Source of the DNA: Thiobacillus denitrificans
GTDB taxonomy: Bacteria; Pseudomonadota; Gammaproteobacteria; Burkholderiales; Thiobacillaceae
NCBI GenBank assembly: GCA_020725005.1
Contig: DYFW01000004.1
Location: 1-52,143, forward strand
DNA: 52,143 bases
Direction: 5' to 3'
Shown in pieces: positions 31,019 to 42,753 of this stretch; within the stretch, counting starts at the first letter, position 1; the number at the start of each line of letters is the position of its first letter. The translations under genes were made by a program, and so were the position numbers. The notes beneath the pieces were generated by a model. The model ran no database searches and had not been told where the DNA came from. It saw only the letters and a list, made by a program, of their open reading frames with translations.

Positions 31019-31983
31019 GCGGATTTCAACGCGGCAGCGAGCCGCGCCCAGTCGGTTTCGTGATGCGGCAGCCCGAAGCGCAGGCTGGGCGGGTCGGCGA
31101 ACAGGCGCGTCAATATGCCCTGTCGCGCCAGCCGTTCATGCCAGTCGGCGGCGTCCGGCGTGCGCACCCACTGAAACAGCGCGGTGCCCCCGCTGGGCGC
31201 CAGCCCGTGATCGCGCAACAAGGCGGCGAGGCGCGCGCCCGCCGCCAGCAGGGCCGGACGCGCGGCCTGCTGCCAAGCGGTGTCGGCCAGCGCGGCGCGC
31301 GCCACCCAGCGCGACGGCGCGCTCACTGCCCACGGTCCCAGCAGCGTGTTCAACGCAGCCAGCAACGCGGGCTCGGCCAGCACGAAACCGACGCGCGCGC
31401 CGGCCAGGCCGAAAAACTTGCCGAGGCTGCGCAAGACAATCAGGCCGGGGCGCGGGCCCACATCGGCCAGACTGTCGCCGGGCGTGGCGTCGATGAAGGC
31501 CTCGTCCACCACCAGCCAGCCGCCGCGCGCGGCGAGTTCCGCATGCCAGCCGAGCAGCGCGGCGCGGGTATACGTTTGTCCGCCGGGGTTGTTGGGGTGC
31601 ACCAGCACGAGGACGTCGAGCGCGTCCACGCCCATCGCGGTGTCCCACGCCACGACCGCGTGCCCGGCGGCGCGCCACGCATGGGCGTGCTCGGCATACG
31701 CCGGATGCGGCACGCCGACGCGGCAGGCGGCGCGCAATCGCGGCAAGGACTGGATCGCGGCCTGCGACCCGGCCACCGGCAGCACGCTGGTGCAGCCGTA
31801 ATACGCGGCGGCGGCGTCCAGCAGGCCGTCTTCCGTCTCGGGTAACCGCTGCCAGACCTCGGGGGGAACCGCGGGCGCCGGCCAGCCCGCCGGATTGATG
31901 CCGGTGGACAGATCCAGCCAGTCGGCAGCTTCGATGCGATAGCGCGCCGCGGCGGCCAGCAGTTTTCCGCCGTGCTCAAGCAA
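31015..31983 (-). CDS. Threonine-phosphate decarboxylase (CobD/CobC type)
   Basis: This encodes 322 residues, a PLP-dependent fold-type I aminotransferase relative. It opens with [15 protein letters not shown] and has [35 protein letters not shown] and the PLP lysine in [16 protein letters not shown]. It makes aminopropanol phosphate for the nucleotide loop. The likely start is TTG 31983, overlapping the cbiB end by 8 bases; a GTG or ATG start is absent at the expected point. Gene naming differs between organisms (cobD in Salmonella, cobC in Pseudomonas), so no symbol is given. Confidence 0.9.
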   Translation of the reverse strand: MLEHGGKLLAAAARYRIEAADWLDLSTGINPAGWPAPAVPPEVWQRLPETEDGLLDAAAAYYGCTSVLPVAGSQAAIQSLPRLRAACRVGVPHPAYAEHAHAWRAAGHAVVAWDTAMGVDALDVLVLVHPNNPGGQTYTRAALLGWHAELAARGGWLVVDEAFIDATPGDSLADVGPRPGLIVLRSLGKFFGLAGARVGFVLAEPALLAALNTLLGPWAVSAPSRWVARAALADTAWQQAARPALLAAGARLAALLRDHGLAPSGGTALFQWVRTPDAADWHERLARQGILTRLFADPPSLRFGLPHHETDWARLAAALKSA

Positions 31984-32896
31984 GACCGGCCCCCCGCGCG
32001 AGTAGCGACGCCACGACAAGCAGCGCCAGCCACAGCCCAGCACCGCGGCGCACCAGGCCGAGCGCGCGTGCAATATCGCTGCCTTGCGGCGCCGCGCCCT
32101 GGCCCAGGGGCGGGCGAACTTCGGTCCGTCCGTGATACACCGCCGCGCCGCCCAGCCGCACCTCCAGCGCGCCGGCGCCCGCCGCCATCACCGGGCCGGC
32201 GTTGGGGCTGTCCCACGCCGCCGCCTGCGCGCGCCAGCACGCCAGCGCACTGCGCGTGCGGCCGAGCAGTGCGTAGCTCAGTGCGGTCAGCCGCGCCGGA
32301 ATGAAATTCAGCACGTCGTCGAGCCGCGCCGCCGCCCAGCCAAACTGGAGATAACGCGGCGTCTTGTAGCCCCACATGGCGTCGAGCGTGTTGACCAGCC
32401 GGTAGCCGAGCGCGCCCGCCGCGCCGGCGACCACAAACCAGAACAGCGCGCCGAACACGGCGTCGTTGCCGTTTTCCAGCACCGATTCGACCGTCGCGCG
32501 CGCCACGCCCTCGGTATCGAGCGCGGTCGTGTCGCGGCTCACCATCATCGAGACGCCCGCGCGCGCGGCGTCGAGATCGTTGCGCGCCAGCGCGGCCGCC
32601 ACGGGTTCGGCGTGCCGGTGCAGGCTTTTCAGGCCGATCGCGGCGTACAGCACGACCACGCTGAAGGCCGCGCCCACCGCCGCTTGCTGTTGCAGCCACC
32701 CGGCGAGCGCGACCCCCGGCAGCACGAGCAGCGCCAGCGCGGCCACGCCGTGCCGCCGCTGCCCGCGTCCGGCGGCGTTCAACCGGGCTTCCAGCCACGT
32801 CGCCAGCCGCCCGAACCCCGTCAGCGGATGAAAGCGGCGCGGCTCGCCGAGCAGCGTGTCGAGCACGAGCGCGGCCGCAACGAGCAGCGCCGTCAA
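31976..32896 (-). CDS. cbiB: Adenosylcobinamide-phosphate synthase CbiB
   Basis: This encodes 306 residues, a multi-span membrane protein. Family motifs are [22 protein letters not shown] with [38 protein letters not shown] in two blocks, [14 protein letters not shown] and [22 protein letters not shown]. It attaches the aminopropanol arm to cobyric acid. The start is TTG 32896, which overlaps the stop codon of the bluB remnant (TTGA). The upstream frame is unsupported. Confidence 0.92.
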   Translation of the reverse strand: MTALLVAAALVLDTLLGEPRRFHPLTGFGRLATWLEARLNAAGRGQRRHGVAALALLVLPGVALAGWLQQQAAVGAAFSVVVLYAAIGLKSLHRHAEPVAAALARNDLDAARAGVSMMVSRDTTALDTEGVARATVESVLENGNDAVFGALFWFVVAGAAGALGYRLVNTLDAMWGYKTPRYLQFGWAAARLDDVLNFIPARLTALSYALLGRTRSALACWRAQAAAWDSPNAGPVMAAGAGALEVRLGGAAVYHGRTEVRPPLGQGAAPQGSDIARALGLVRRGAGLWLALLVVASLLARGAGLA

Positions 32897-33003
32897 CGCG
32901 CGCCCCAGCGATTCTCGAACAGACGGGCGGCCAAGTCGCGCCGCTCGCGGATCGCGCGGTAGACCGCGTCGCACTCGGGCTGGCCGTACGCGTGGATGTT
33001 CAC
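32893..33003 (-). pseudogene. bluB: Remnant of bluB with internal in-frame deletion
   Basis: A 36-codon frame lies exactly between cobO and cbiB, where many betaproteobacterial operons have bluB (DMB synthase, normally about 200 residues). Residues 1-23 (ending [11 protein letters not shown]) resemble the BluB N terminus, and the last 13 (containing LFENRWG) resemble its C terminus. The middle, with the flavin site, is absent. The GTG at 33003 overlaps the cobO stop (GTGA), and the TGA overlaps the cbiB TTG start, so the junctions look like those of an intact operon gene. The BluB match is from remembered family patterns, so an unrelated small coupled ORF remains possible. Confidence 0.6.
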
Positions 33004-33608
33004 AAATCGATGCCGCGCTGCGCCTTCACCCCCGCGCGGAAGGCGTGTTTCTCGTCGGCGATGACCGAGACCGTGTCGGCCAGCTCGGTCAGCGCATGCG
33101 GCGCGGCGCGCCCGGTGACGACGACGTGCTGCATCGGCGGGCGATGCGCGATCGCGTCGAGCACCTCGTCGGTGTCGAGGTAGCCGTAGTTCAGGAGATA
33201 CGTGAGTTCGTCGAGCACGACCAGTTGATAGGCAGGATCGGCGAGCATGCGCGCGGCGATCGCCCAGCCGCGCCTGGCAGTGGCGATGTCCTGCTCGCGG
33301 TTCTGCGTATCCCAGGTGAAGCCGTCGCCGGTGACGTGCCACTCGACGCCCGGCTGGCGGCCGAAAAAGGCCTCCTCGCCGGTGTCGGTGCGGCTCTTGA
33401 TGAACTGCACCACGCCGACCTTCATGCCGTGGCCGAGCGCGCGCGCGACCATGCCGAACGCCGAGGTGCTCTTGCCCTTGCCGTTGCCGGTGATGACGAG
33501 GAGCAGCCCGCGCTCGTCCTGCGCCGCCGCGATGGCGGCGTCGATCAGCGCTTTCTTGCGCGCCATGCGCGCGGCGTGGCGCGCGCTTTTTTCGGGGTCA
33601 GTGATCAC
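33000..33608 (-). CDS. cobO: Cob(I)yrinic acid a,c-diamide adenosyltransferase
   Basis: This encodes 202 residues of the BtuR/CobO/CobA type. The P-loop is [18 protein letters not shown]. Then come VGVVQFIKS, the substrate-side [29 protein letters not shown] and the conserved C terminus [17 protein letters not shown]. It transfers the adenosyl group from ATP to cob(I)yrinate or cobinamide. The start is GTG 33608, behind GGGAG; it overlaps the upstream membrane-protein gene by 11 bases. Confidence 0.95.
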   Translation of the reverse strand: MITDPEKSARHAARMARKKALIDAAIAAAQDERGLLLVITGNGKGKSTSAFGMVARALGHGMKVGVVQFIKSRTDTGEEAFFGRQPGVEWHVTGDGFTWDTQNREQDIATARRGWAIAARMLADPAYQLVVLDELTYLLNYGYLDTDEVLDAIAHRPPMQHVVVTGRAAPHALTELADTVSVIADEKHAFRAGVKAQRGIDL

Positions 33609-34002
33609 GACGTACTCCCATCAGCGTGCGCGGGCCATCGTCGCGCCGGAACGCCGTGGCCAGCGCGACGCCCGCGAGCCGCAGCAATCCCGTCACCGAC
33701 AGGCTGTGCCCGCCCGCAAACAGCACGGCGTAGGCGGGAACCAGCAGCCAGTAGGCCGGTGACACGCAGAAATCCGACACCCCGCCCCCGGTGATGGCGA
33801 CGTAGTCGATGACCACGCTGGCGGCGATCAGCACCGGCACGACCCACAGCGCGCGCACGTACACGCCGAGCAGGAAAAAGATCGCCCACGAGGCGTCGGG
33901 CAGCGAATGGATGCCGGCCCAGTGGTGGCTGCGGGTGAGCAGCATCAGCAGGGCCAGCACCAGGCCGATCGCGACTTGCCGACGGGGGCTGGGGTTCAGC
34001 AT
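33598..34002 (-). CDS. Small membrane protein of the B12 operon, possibly truncated
   Basis: This encodes 134 residues with about four hydrophobic segments (VAIGLVLALLMLLTR, SWAIFFLLGVYVRALWVVPV, SPAYWLLVPAYAVLFAGG, SLSVTGLLRLAGVALATAF). The first 95 residues resemble membrane proteins I recall beside btuB and cobO in betaproteobacteria, which are longer (about 180-200 residues). The last 39 residues look unlike them, so the 3' half may be deleted or rearranged. Possible roles are corrinoid or cobalt uptake, by context only. It lies 54 bases after btuB and overlaps cobO. Confidence 0.6.
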   Translation of the reverse strand: MLNPSPRRQVAIGLVLALLMLLTRSHHWAGIHSLPDASWAIFFLLGVYVRALWVVPVLIAASVVIDYVAITGGGVSDFCVSPAYWLLVPAYAVLFAGGHSLSVTGLLRLAGVALATAFRRDDGPRTLMGVRRDH

Positions 34003-34056
34003 GACGACTCCATGATTTTGGCCTCAAGCTTGACTAAAACACGAACAGTGCCGTTG

Positions 34057-35970
34057 TCAAAACACGACCTGCATCCCCACACGCCAGTTGCGGCTGAAAT
34101 TGACGGGGTAGATCGTATCGTCGCGAATCCAGATGCCATTGGATTGTTCAAACAGATTGTCCACCGCAGCGAACCATTCAACCTGCTTGTAGCGATACTG
34201 GTAGGCAAGGCTGGTCGACCGGTAGGCCTGCTGCTTCTGCGTATTGTTGTTGTCGAAATCCTCGGCCGCCCAGGTAGCGGCGCGCCAGGTGTGCGTCAGG
34301 TTGAGGTTGGATGCGGGCGTGACGCGCCAGTTCAGCCCCAGGTTGACCCCATGACGCGGCACGCCCGGCAGATCCTTGCCGTCGAAGGCGCCGCTGCCGC
34401 TATTCTCGCGGTCGATCAGTGCGCGCGTGTAGGCATAGTTGATCGAGGCCGCCAGCGTCGGCGCGATCTGCCAGGTGTCTTGCAGTTCCAGGCCGTATTT
34501 GTGGGTCTTGTCGAGGTTGGTGTTGGTGAACGTCAGTGAATTGAAATAGATCTCGTTGTCGAGGTTGGCACGGAAAAGCGCCAGTTTCAGACGGTTGGCC
34601 GCAGTGACATGGTTTAGGCCAACGTTCACCGTGCGACTCCGGGCCGGCGAGATGAATGCGTTGAAGGTGCCACCCCAATTGAAAAAACGGTCGATGTCCG
34701 GTGCCTGGAACGCCTGGTTGTAGTTGGCGAACAGCGACAGGTGCTTGTCCAGCCGATGGTTGATGCCGACATCCCAGGCGCTGAGATCGTGGTCCGCCTT
34801 GAGTGCAGTGCCCGTATTCGGCGTATAAATATACCCGACCTTTTCGGTACGCGCGCCGGCCGACACCGTGGTTGCGCCCCACACGTACTGACCCTGCATG
34901 AACCAGCCCATATTGTCTTTAGTGGTTCGATTCGTGCTGCCAATGCGAGTGCCATCGAAAGTTTGCACGCCGGTAGTGAGGCTCAGTTGGTCACCACGAT
35001 ATTCCAGTGCCAGATCGCCGCTTCGGTAGTCGTAATCCGATTTGAACGCGTAGGTAATATAGTTGGAAAGCTTGTCCTCGCGCTGGTGGCGGGCCGTCAG
35101 CGTCCAGCCCGGCGCCAGTGCATAGGCGAACCCGGCACCCCAGACGTCGGTTTCGAATTTCTGATGCGTATAGGTATTGCCGCTGTTTTGCGCGGGGTTG
35201 GCCTCGTATTCGGCCAGCGTCAGGGGACCGACATAGCGGGTATCGATTCGGCTGCGGCTGGCGTCGAGGTTTAGCGTCAGCCCGTCCAGCGGGCTGATTT
35301 CCAGTTTGCCTTGCTGGGTGGTGTTGCGGGAGGCGGCCCGATGGCCCGTCACATCGCGATCGCTGGCGCCATCGAAGCCGGCGTAATCTGCGCTGGCCGA
35401 TACGCTGAAGCGTTCTTTTTTCAGGCCGGCAGCAAGCGTGGCGTTCCGCGCCCCAAAGTTGCCTGCCGAAACCGTCACGGACGCGCCGCTATGCTGGCGC
35501 GTGACGATCTGGATGGTCCCGGCGGTGGCGCCGTCGCCAAACAGGACGGAACCGCTACCCTTCGTGATTTCAATGCGCTCGATATCCCCGAGCGGAATCG
35601 CGCCGAGCAGCTGCGGACTCATGTCGATATTGTTCAGGCGACGGCCATCCAGCGACACGACGATGTTCTGGTAGCCGTCGCCGATGCCATATCCGCGCAT
35701 GTCGATTCTGGGGCTGGCCTTGTTGCCGTAGCTCGGCAACACCAGCAGCGAGGTGTGCTGCGCCAGATAATCGTAGAGCGAGGACGCGCCGGACTGCTTG
35801 ATCATGTTCCGGGTATGTACCTCGGAGGCGAATGGCGCATCCACATCAACCTGCGGCGTGCGGGTCGCCGTGACGACGATGGTTTCGCCCGTTACGACAG
35901 GCAGGGTTTCCGCGTGCGCGAACGATGAGACAACGACGCCCAGGGCGAGCGCGAGAGGGGTTTGACGCAT
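34057..35970 (-). CDS. btuB: TonB-dependent vitamin B12 receptor
   Basis: This encodes 637 residues. A signal peptide (cleavage near residue 20, AHA) is followed by a TonB box (ETIVVTATR), the plug domain (MIKQSGASSLYDYLAQHTSLLV, RIDMRGYGIGDG, IERIEITKGSGSVLFGDGATAGTIQIVT in two parts) and a 22-strand-type barrel ending in aromatic WRVGMQVVF. Plug motifs alone fit many TonB receptors, but the cobalamin riboswitch directly upstream and the downstream cob genes make corrinoid uptake the strong inference. Base composition in the barrel is somewhat lower in GC than the neighbours. Confidence 0.9.
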   Translation of the reverse strand: MRQTPLALALGVVVSSFAHAETLPVVTGETIVVTATRTPQVDVDAPFASEVHTRNMIKQSGASSLYDYLAQHTSLLVLPSYGNKASPRIDMRGYGIGDGYQNIVVSLDGRRLNNIDMSPQLLGAIPLGDIERIEITKGSGSVLFGDGATAGTIQIVTRQHSGASVTVSAGNFGARNATLAAGLKKERFSVSASADYAGFDGASDRDVTGHRAASRNTTQQGKLEISPLDGLTLNLDASRSRIDTRYVGPLTLAEYEANPAQNSGNTYTHQKFETDVWGAGFAYALAPGWTLTARHQREDKLSNYITYAFKSDYDYRSGDLALEYRGDQLSLTTGVQTFDGTRIGSTNRTTKDNMGWFMQGQYVWGATTVSAGARTEKVGYIYTPNTGTALKADHDLSAWDVGINHRLDKHLSLFANYNQAFQAPDIDRFFNWGGTFNAFISPARSRTVNVGLNHVTAANRLKLALFRANLDNEIYFNSLTFTNTNLDKTHKYGLELQDTWQIAPTLAASINYAYTRALIDRENSGSGAFDGKDLPGVPRHGVNLGLNWRVTPASNLNLTHTWRAATWAAEDFDNNNTQKQQAYRSTSLAYQYRYKQVEWFAAVDNLFEQSNGIWIRDDTIYPVNFSRNWRVGMQVVF

Positions 35971-35988
35971 GATGAATTTCCAGTTTGG

Positions 35989-36010
35989 GCGCCTGGTTCC
36001 CCGCAGGCGC
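35989..36010 (-). promoter_or_regulatory. Hairpin between riboswitch and btuB start
   Basis: GCGCCTG pairs with CAGGCGC around an 8-base loop, about 10-20 bases ahead of the btuB GGA/ATG region on the minus strand. Its place suggests it is part of the riboswitch expression platform, acting near the ribosome binding site. There is no U-run for transcription termination. Confidence 0.4.
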
Positions 36011-36039
36011 GTTGCACGATCCGCCGGGCGACTTTGCCG

Positions 36040-36222
36040 CGCCGGGGCTCAGGCCGGTATCCGGGCTCGCGCTTGAAGCCCGTCGCCTTCCCGGGAAAAT
36101 CCCAGTGGCAAGTGTGACGGACCGTTTAGCGCTGACCGTTGCGGGGGCAGCACAGGCTTTGCGAAGGGTCGCGCACCTGTTTCCCGTTTATCCTCGGCGG
36201 CGGAACGCCGCGTCGGCACCTG
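36040..36222 (-). promoter_or_regulatory. Cobalamin (AdoCbl) riboswitch
   Basis: On the minus strand the leader contains, in order, CAGGTGCC, GGGAAACAGGTGCG, CTGTGCTGCCCCCGCAACGG, CCACTGG, GGGAAGGC and GAGCCCGGATACCGGCC. These are the conserved blocks of class I cobalamin riboswitches, including the B12 box (GCCACTG) and the L5-L13-type segments. It precedes btuB and is expected to lower expression of the receptor and following cob genes when adenosylcobalamin is abundant. A TATAAT -10 (36232-36237, minus) lies just upstream. Confidence 0.93.
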
Positions 36223-36254
36223 AAGTCGCGCATTATAGCCACGCGGGGGGCCGA

Positions 36255-36283
36255 TTGACCGCCCGCACATCGCCCCCTATAGT
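36255..36283 (+). promoter_or_regulatory. Promoter of the zapB-like/zapA operon
   Basis: TTGACC (36255-36260), a 17-base spacer and TATAGT (36278-36283) form a strong sigma-70 promoter. The predicted +1 falls at about 36290, the A of the ATG, so the mRNA should be leaderless or nearly so. The oppositely oriented TATAAT of the B12 operon is about 20 bases to the left. Confidence 0.65.
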
Positions 36284-36289
36284 CGCGCC

Positions 36290-36487
36290 ATGCACGCCGA
36301 ACTCGATGCCCTCGAAGCCAAGATCCGCCAGGTGGCGGAGCTGTGCCACACGCTTCGCCGGGAGAACATCGCGCTGCGCCAGCAGCTGCTCGCGAGCCAG
36401 CAGGACGTGAAACAGCTCAACGCCAAGCTCGATGCCGCGAAGACGCGGCTGCAGGCGCTGCTCGACAAGTTGCCGGAGGACGCCTGA
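36290..36487 (+). CDS. Short coiled-coil protein, ZapB-like
   Basis: This encodes 65 residues, entirely helical with heptad pattern (LDALEAKIRQVAELCHTLR, LLASQQDVKQLNAKLDAAKT). It matches the small coiled-coil proteins encoded just upstream of zapA in many proteobacteria (a TIGR02449-like family), probably linked to division. Its stop overlaps the zapA ATG (TGATG). There is no Shine-Dalgarno sequence ahead of the ATG, consistent with the predicted leaderless transcript. Confidence 0.85.
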   Translation: MHAELDALEAKIRQVAELCHTLRRENIALRQQLLASQQDVKQLNAKLDAAKTRLQALLDKLPEDA

Positions 36488-36786
36488 TGGCCGGCCCGCG
36501 CTCGATCGAAATCCACATCCTCGGCCGCGCCTACAAGGTCGCGTGCTCGCGCGAGGAAGAGCCGGCGCTGCTCGCGGCGGCCGATTTGCTCGACGAGAAA
36601 ATGCGCGCGATCCGCGAGACCAGCAAGGTGATCGGCGCCGAGCGCATCGCCATCATGGCGGGCCTCAATCTCGCGCACGACCTGCTCACCCAGGGCGGCG
36701 GCGACCAGGTCGAGGTGCACGGCCGCATCAAGCAGTGCAACGCCTTGCTGGACGCGGTCCTGGAAGATCAGGACACGCTTTTCTGA
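36487..36786 (+). CDS. zapA: Cell division protein ZapA
   Basis: This encodes 99 residues. The N-terminal ZapA domain has SIEIHILGRAYKVACSREEE, followed by LLAAADLLDEKMRAIRETSKVIGAERIAIMAGLN (in parts) and a C-terminal helix. ZapA bundles FtsZ filaments at the division ring. It is translationally coupled to the upstream coiled-coil gene and followed by the 6S RNA gene, the usual order in beta- and gammaproteobacteria. Confidence 0.93.
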   Translation: MAGPRSIEIHILGRAYKVACSREEEPALLAAADLLDEKMRAIRETSKVIGAERIAIMAGLNLAHDLLTQGGGDQVEVHGRIKQCNALLDAVLEDQDTLF

Positions 36787-36826
36787 TCCCCTCCCCGATC
36801 GGGCGGGAAAGGAATACACTAAGCAC

Positions 36827-37009
36827 GCTCCCTGCGGTGTTCGAGGCCGGTTGCAATTTCTCTGAACCAATGCATACGTGCAAGGCTGCGATCTATTCCG
36901 ATGCGGGTGTGCGCGTGACACGTCTCATGTGCCCGAAGCGTCTTTGAGCGCGGCCATCTTGAACCCCCGGTTCAAGAGTCTGCGGCCGGTCACGGCACAG
37001 GCGGGGAGC
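36827..37009 (+). ncRNA. ssrS: 6S RNA
   Basis: The stretch between zapA and the 5-formyl-THF cyclo-ligase gene is the usual place of ssrS. The ends pair: GCTCCC near 36827 with GGGAGC ending at 37009, continuing through CCTGCGGTG and CACAGGCGG, giving a 183-base RNA, the family size. The 5' part CCTGCGGTGTTCG is typical, and a -10-like TACACT lies at 36815-36820. A short T-run follows the 3' end. 6S RNA binds sigma-70 RNA polymerase. Exact ends are inferred from pairing. Confidence 0.85.
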
Positions 37010-37023
37010 CCCTTTTTCACACG

Positions 37024-37614
37024 ATGGATAAATTCACCCTGCGACGCCAGCTGAAGGCTGCGCGTCGCGCGAAGACGCCGGCCGAGCGCCGCCATGCCGC
37101 GCGCGCCGCGCTGCGCCTTGCGCTGCGCCAGGGCCTGTTCCTGCGCGCCCGCCGCATCGGCTTCTATCTGCCGCAGGGCGGCGAATTCGACGTCCGGCCC
37201 TTGCTCGAGCACGCGCGCGGCATGCGACGCACGTGCTATCTGCCCATGTTGCCCAAGCGGGGGAGAGTCATGCGCTTCGGGCGCGTGACGCGCGGCATGC
37301 AGACGGCGAAGAACCGTTACGGCATCCCCGAGCCGGTCGACGCCCGGCCGCTCTCCGCGCGCCAGCTCGACCTGCTGCTGCTGCCGCTGGTGGGGTTCGA
37401 CAAAGACGGCTATCGCCTCGGGATGGGCGGGGGCTACTACGACGCGACGCTCGCCTTCATGCGGCATCGCCGGCACTGGCGCAAGCCGCGGCTGGTGGGG
37501 GTCGCCTACGAATGCCAGCGGGTCGGGGCAGTGCCGCGCGAGCCCTGGGACATGCCGCTCGACGCGGTGCTCACCGAAAGCCGGCTGCACCGCTTCGACA
37601 CGCAGCGCCGCTGA
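37024..37614 (+). CDS. 5-formyltetrahydrofolate cyclo-ligase
   Basis: This encodes 196 residues. Family motifs are KFTLRRQLKAARRA at the N terminus, RIGFYLPQGGEFDVRPLL, the basic KNRYGIPEP segment, DLLLLPLVGFDKDGYRLGMGGGYYD and VGVAYECQRV. It converts 5-formyl-THF to 5,10-methenyl-THF with ATP. It lies 14 bases past the 6S RNA end and is probably made from the same transcript, as in E. coli ssrS-ygfA. It ends 7 bases from the convergent symporter gene. Confidence 0.94.
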   Translation: MDKFTLRRQLKAARRAKTPAERRHAARAALRLALRQGLFLRARRIGFYLPQGGEFDVRPLLEHARGMRRTCYLPMLPKRGRVMRFGRVTRGMQTAKNRYGIPEPVDARPLSARQLDLLLLPLVGFDKDGYRLGMGGGYYDATLAFMRHRRHWRKPRLVGVAYECQRVGAVPREPWDMPLDAVLTESRLHRFDTQRR

Positions 37615-37621
37615 GCCGTCG

Positions 37622-39136
<1,515 letters not shown>

Positions 39137-39212
39137 ACTCGTCTCCCACGCTTTTTTGTCGTTGCCCGCAACAATAACAAATTTGGTCGCGTCCCGGCGC
39201 CGCTGCGGACGC

Positions 39213-39242
39213 AAAAAAGCCGACGCTGGCGTCGGCTTTTTT
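39213..39242. terminator. Bidirectional intrinsic terminator
   Basis: AAAAAA, stem GCCGACG-CTGG-CGTCGGC and TTTTTT form a symmetrical terminator. On the minus strand it lies 20 bases after the cytochrome c stop and separates that gene from the symporter gene. Confidence 0.9.
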
Positions 39243-39261
39243 GCCAAGATGCGCGATCAGA

Positions 39262-39576
39262 TCACTTCAGGCTGAGCACCCAGGTGATGATCTTGTCGGC
39301 GTCTTCGGGCTTGACCTGCGGGTTCGGCGGCATGGGGATAGGGCCCCAGACGCCCTTGCTGCCGGTCTTCACTTTTTCGACCAGCATGTCGTGGGCGGCC
39401 TTGTTGCCGGCGTACTTGGCGGCGACTTCCTTGAACGCGGGGCCGACGATCTTCTTGTCGACGCCGTGGCAGGACATACAGGCGTTCTTCTGCGCCAGCT
39501 GCTGGTCGGCCAGCGCGGCGCCTGACAGCATCAGCAGGGCGGCGGGCACGGCGGCCATCACGAGTTTCTTCATCAT
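39262..39576 (-). CDS. Small periplasmic class I cytochrome c
   Basis: This encodes 104 residues. A signal peptide (cleavage near ALA) is followed by the haem-binding CMSCH at about residues 33-37, a GPAFKEVAAKYAG helix and the axial Met in IPMPPNPQVKPEDADKI. This is the pattern of cytochrome c551/c552-type electron carriers that donate to terminal oxidases or nitrite reductase. The start is ATG 39576, behind GGAGACC; the next codon is also ATG. It stands alone, with its own promoter and terminator. Confidence 0.93.
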   Translation of the reverse strand: MMKKLVMAAVPAALLMLSGAALADQQLAQKNACMSCHGVDKKIVGPAFKEVAAKYAGNKAAHDMLVEKVKTGSKGVWGPIPMPPNPQVKPEDADKIITWVLSLK

Positions 39577-39634
39577 CAGGGGTCTCCAGGAAAAAACGGG
39601 TTGGGAACTGAACTTCGGTGGATTCGTGACTGCA

Positions 39635-39662
39635 ATATTAAGGCAAAACCCGGGCCCCGCAA
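39635..39662 (-). promoter_or_regulatory. Candidate promoter of the cytochrome c gene
   Basis: On the minus strand TTGCGG (39657-39662) and TAATAT (39635-39640) are separated by 16 bases, about 58 bases before the ATG. The -10 is good and the -35 moderate. Confidence 0.4.
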
Positions 39663-39715
39663 GGGCAAAAGTTGGTTATTTGCTACCAAGCGGGCCGACA
39701 CCTTCGTTGCCGTGT

Positions 39716-40513
39716 TCATTCGCGTTCCACCAGGGCGCGGTAGGCGTGCCAGCTGGCGTGGCCGAGCCAGGGGAAGATCAGCGCCATGGCGATGAAGTCG
39801 GTCGCCATGCCGATCGCGGTCAGCAGGGCGATCAGCCCCGCCCACAGCAGCAGGACCGGGAAATTGAGCCGCGTCGCCAGGAAGCTGGTGACCAGCGCGG
39901 TGGCGAAATCGACCTTGCGGTGCAGGAGCATCGGCAGCGACACCACCGACAGGCTGAACACCATCAGCGCCAGCACGCCGCCGAAAGCGAGATAGGCGAG
40001 CACGAAGTCGGTGTGTTCCCGCACGACCGAGAGGGACAGGAGGTCGGCAAGGCTGCCGATGCCCGAGTCGCCCAGGAACAGGCCGACCAGGATCGCCGAA
40101 AGGCGCTCCCACGAGATCAGCACGAATACCAGCATCAGGGCGTACAGGCCCAGCGACGATGGGTTGGCGCGCCAGGACAGAAGCGGCACGAACAGTGACG
40201 GCAGCTTGTGGTGATGTTCCAGGCGGTGGCTCACGCAATAGAACACCGTCGCCAGCACGGGCGCGACGAAGAGGAAACCGGAAATCAGCGCCATCGCCAG
40301 GTGCGGCCTGCTCGCCGCGGCGTGTACCAGGCCATAGCCCAGCGCGGCGAACACGATCCCGTAGAACAGGCTCAGCGGCCAGGCCCTGGCCATGTCGCGC
40401 GCGCCGGCGCGCAGCCAGCGGAACGGCTGGTCGAAGGTGACGCGGCGGATGCCCGGCAGGTCCATGTGCGCGGTCCTGGGGTGGAATACGTTGGGTTCTG
40501 CATGTGTGCTCAT
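39716..40513 (-). CDS. DUF2189 integral membrane protein
   Basis: This encodes 265 residues with about six membrane spans. A soluble N-terminal segment (GIRRVTFDQPFRWLRAGARDM) is followed by PLSLFYGIVFAALGYGL, ALISGFLFVAPVLATVFY, a SWERLSAILVG region, VVSLPMLLHRKVDFATAL and FPWLGHASWHAYRAL, typical of DUF2189. The function is unknown; relatives are often near cytochrome genes. The start is ATG 40513, behind GGGAG, instead of the in-frame ATG further upstream. Confidence 0.88.
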   Translation of the reverse strand: MSTHAEPNVFHPRTAHMDLPGIRRVTFDQPFRWLRAGARDMARAWPLSLFYGIVFAALGYGLVHAAASRPHLAMALISGFLFVAPVLATVFYCVSHRLEHHHKLPSLFVPLLSWRANPSSLGLYALMLVFVLISWERLSAILVGLFLGDSGIGSLADLLSLSVVREHTDFVLAYLAFGGVLALMVFSLSVVSLPMLLHRKVDFATALVTSFLATRLNFPVLLLWAGLIALLTAIGMATDFIAMALIFPWLGHASWHAYRALVERE

Positions 40514-40602
40514 GTTGACTCCCTTTACGTAACGAACGGACACCTTGTTTGATAGCAGCGGCGGGCGCGGGTTCCTAGCAGCAAATGCTGATACGCGCTT
40601 TC

Positions 40603-40664
40603 AACCCGGATAATCCATTAGGGCGCGCGCAGGCCCGCAGGGCCGCCTAAGGGATTATCCGGGT

Positions 40665-40665
<1 letters not shown>
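40603..40665. repeat. Palindromic repeat element with GGATTATCC arms
   Basis: AACCCGGATAATCC (40603-40616) and GGATTATCCGGGTT (40652-40665) are near-perfect inverted repeats, with a further CCTAA/TTAGG pair and GC-rich hairpin inside. It touches the TGA stop of the minus-strand gene at 40665-40667. The GGATTATCC core also ends the repeat at 18643-18954. It can form a strong mRNA 3' hairpin without a U-run, like REP or BIME elements. Confidence 0.7.
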
Positions 40666-42680
<2,015 letters not shown>

Positions 42681-42753
42681 GGCGGCGTCAATAGTTGATT
42701 AAATCGCTCAACAATTGTACGCTGGGCGCCACCGAATTTGCAGGAGTCCCGCG

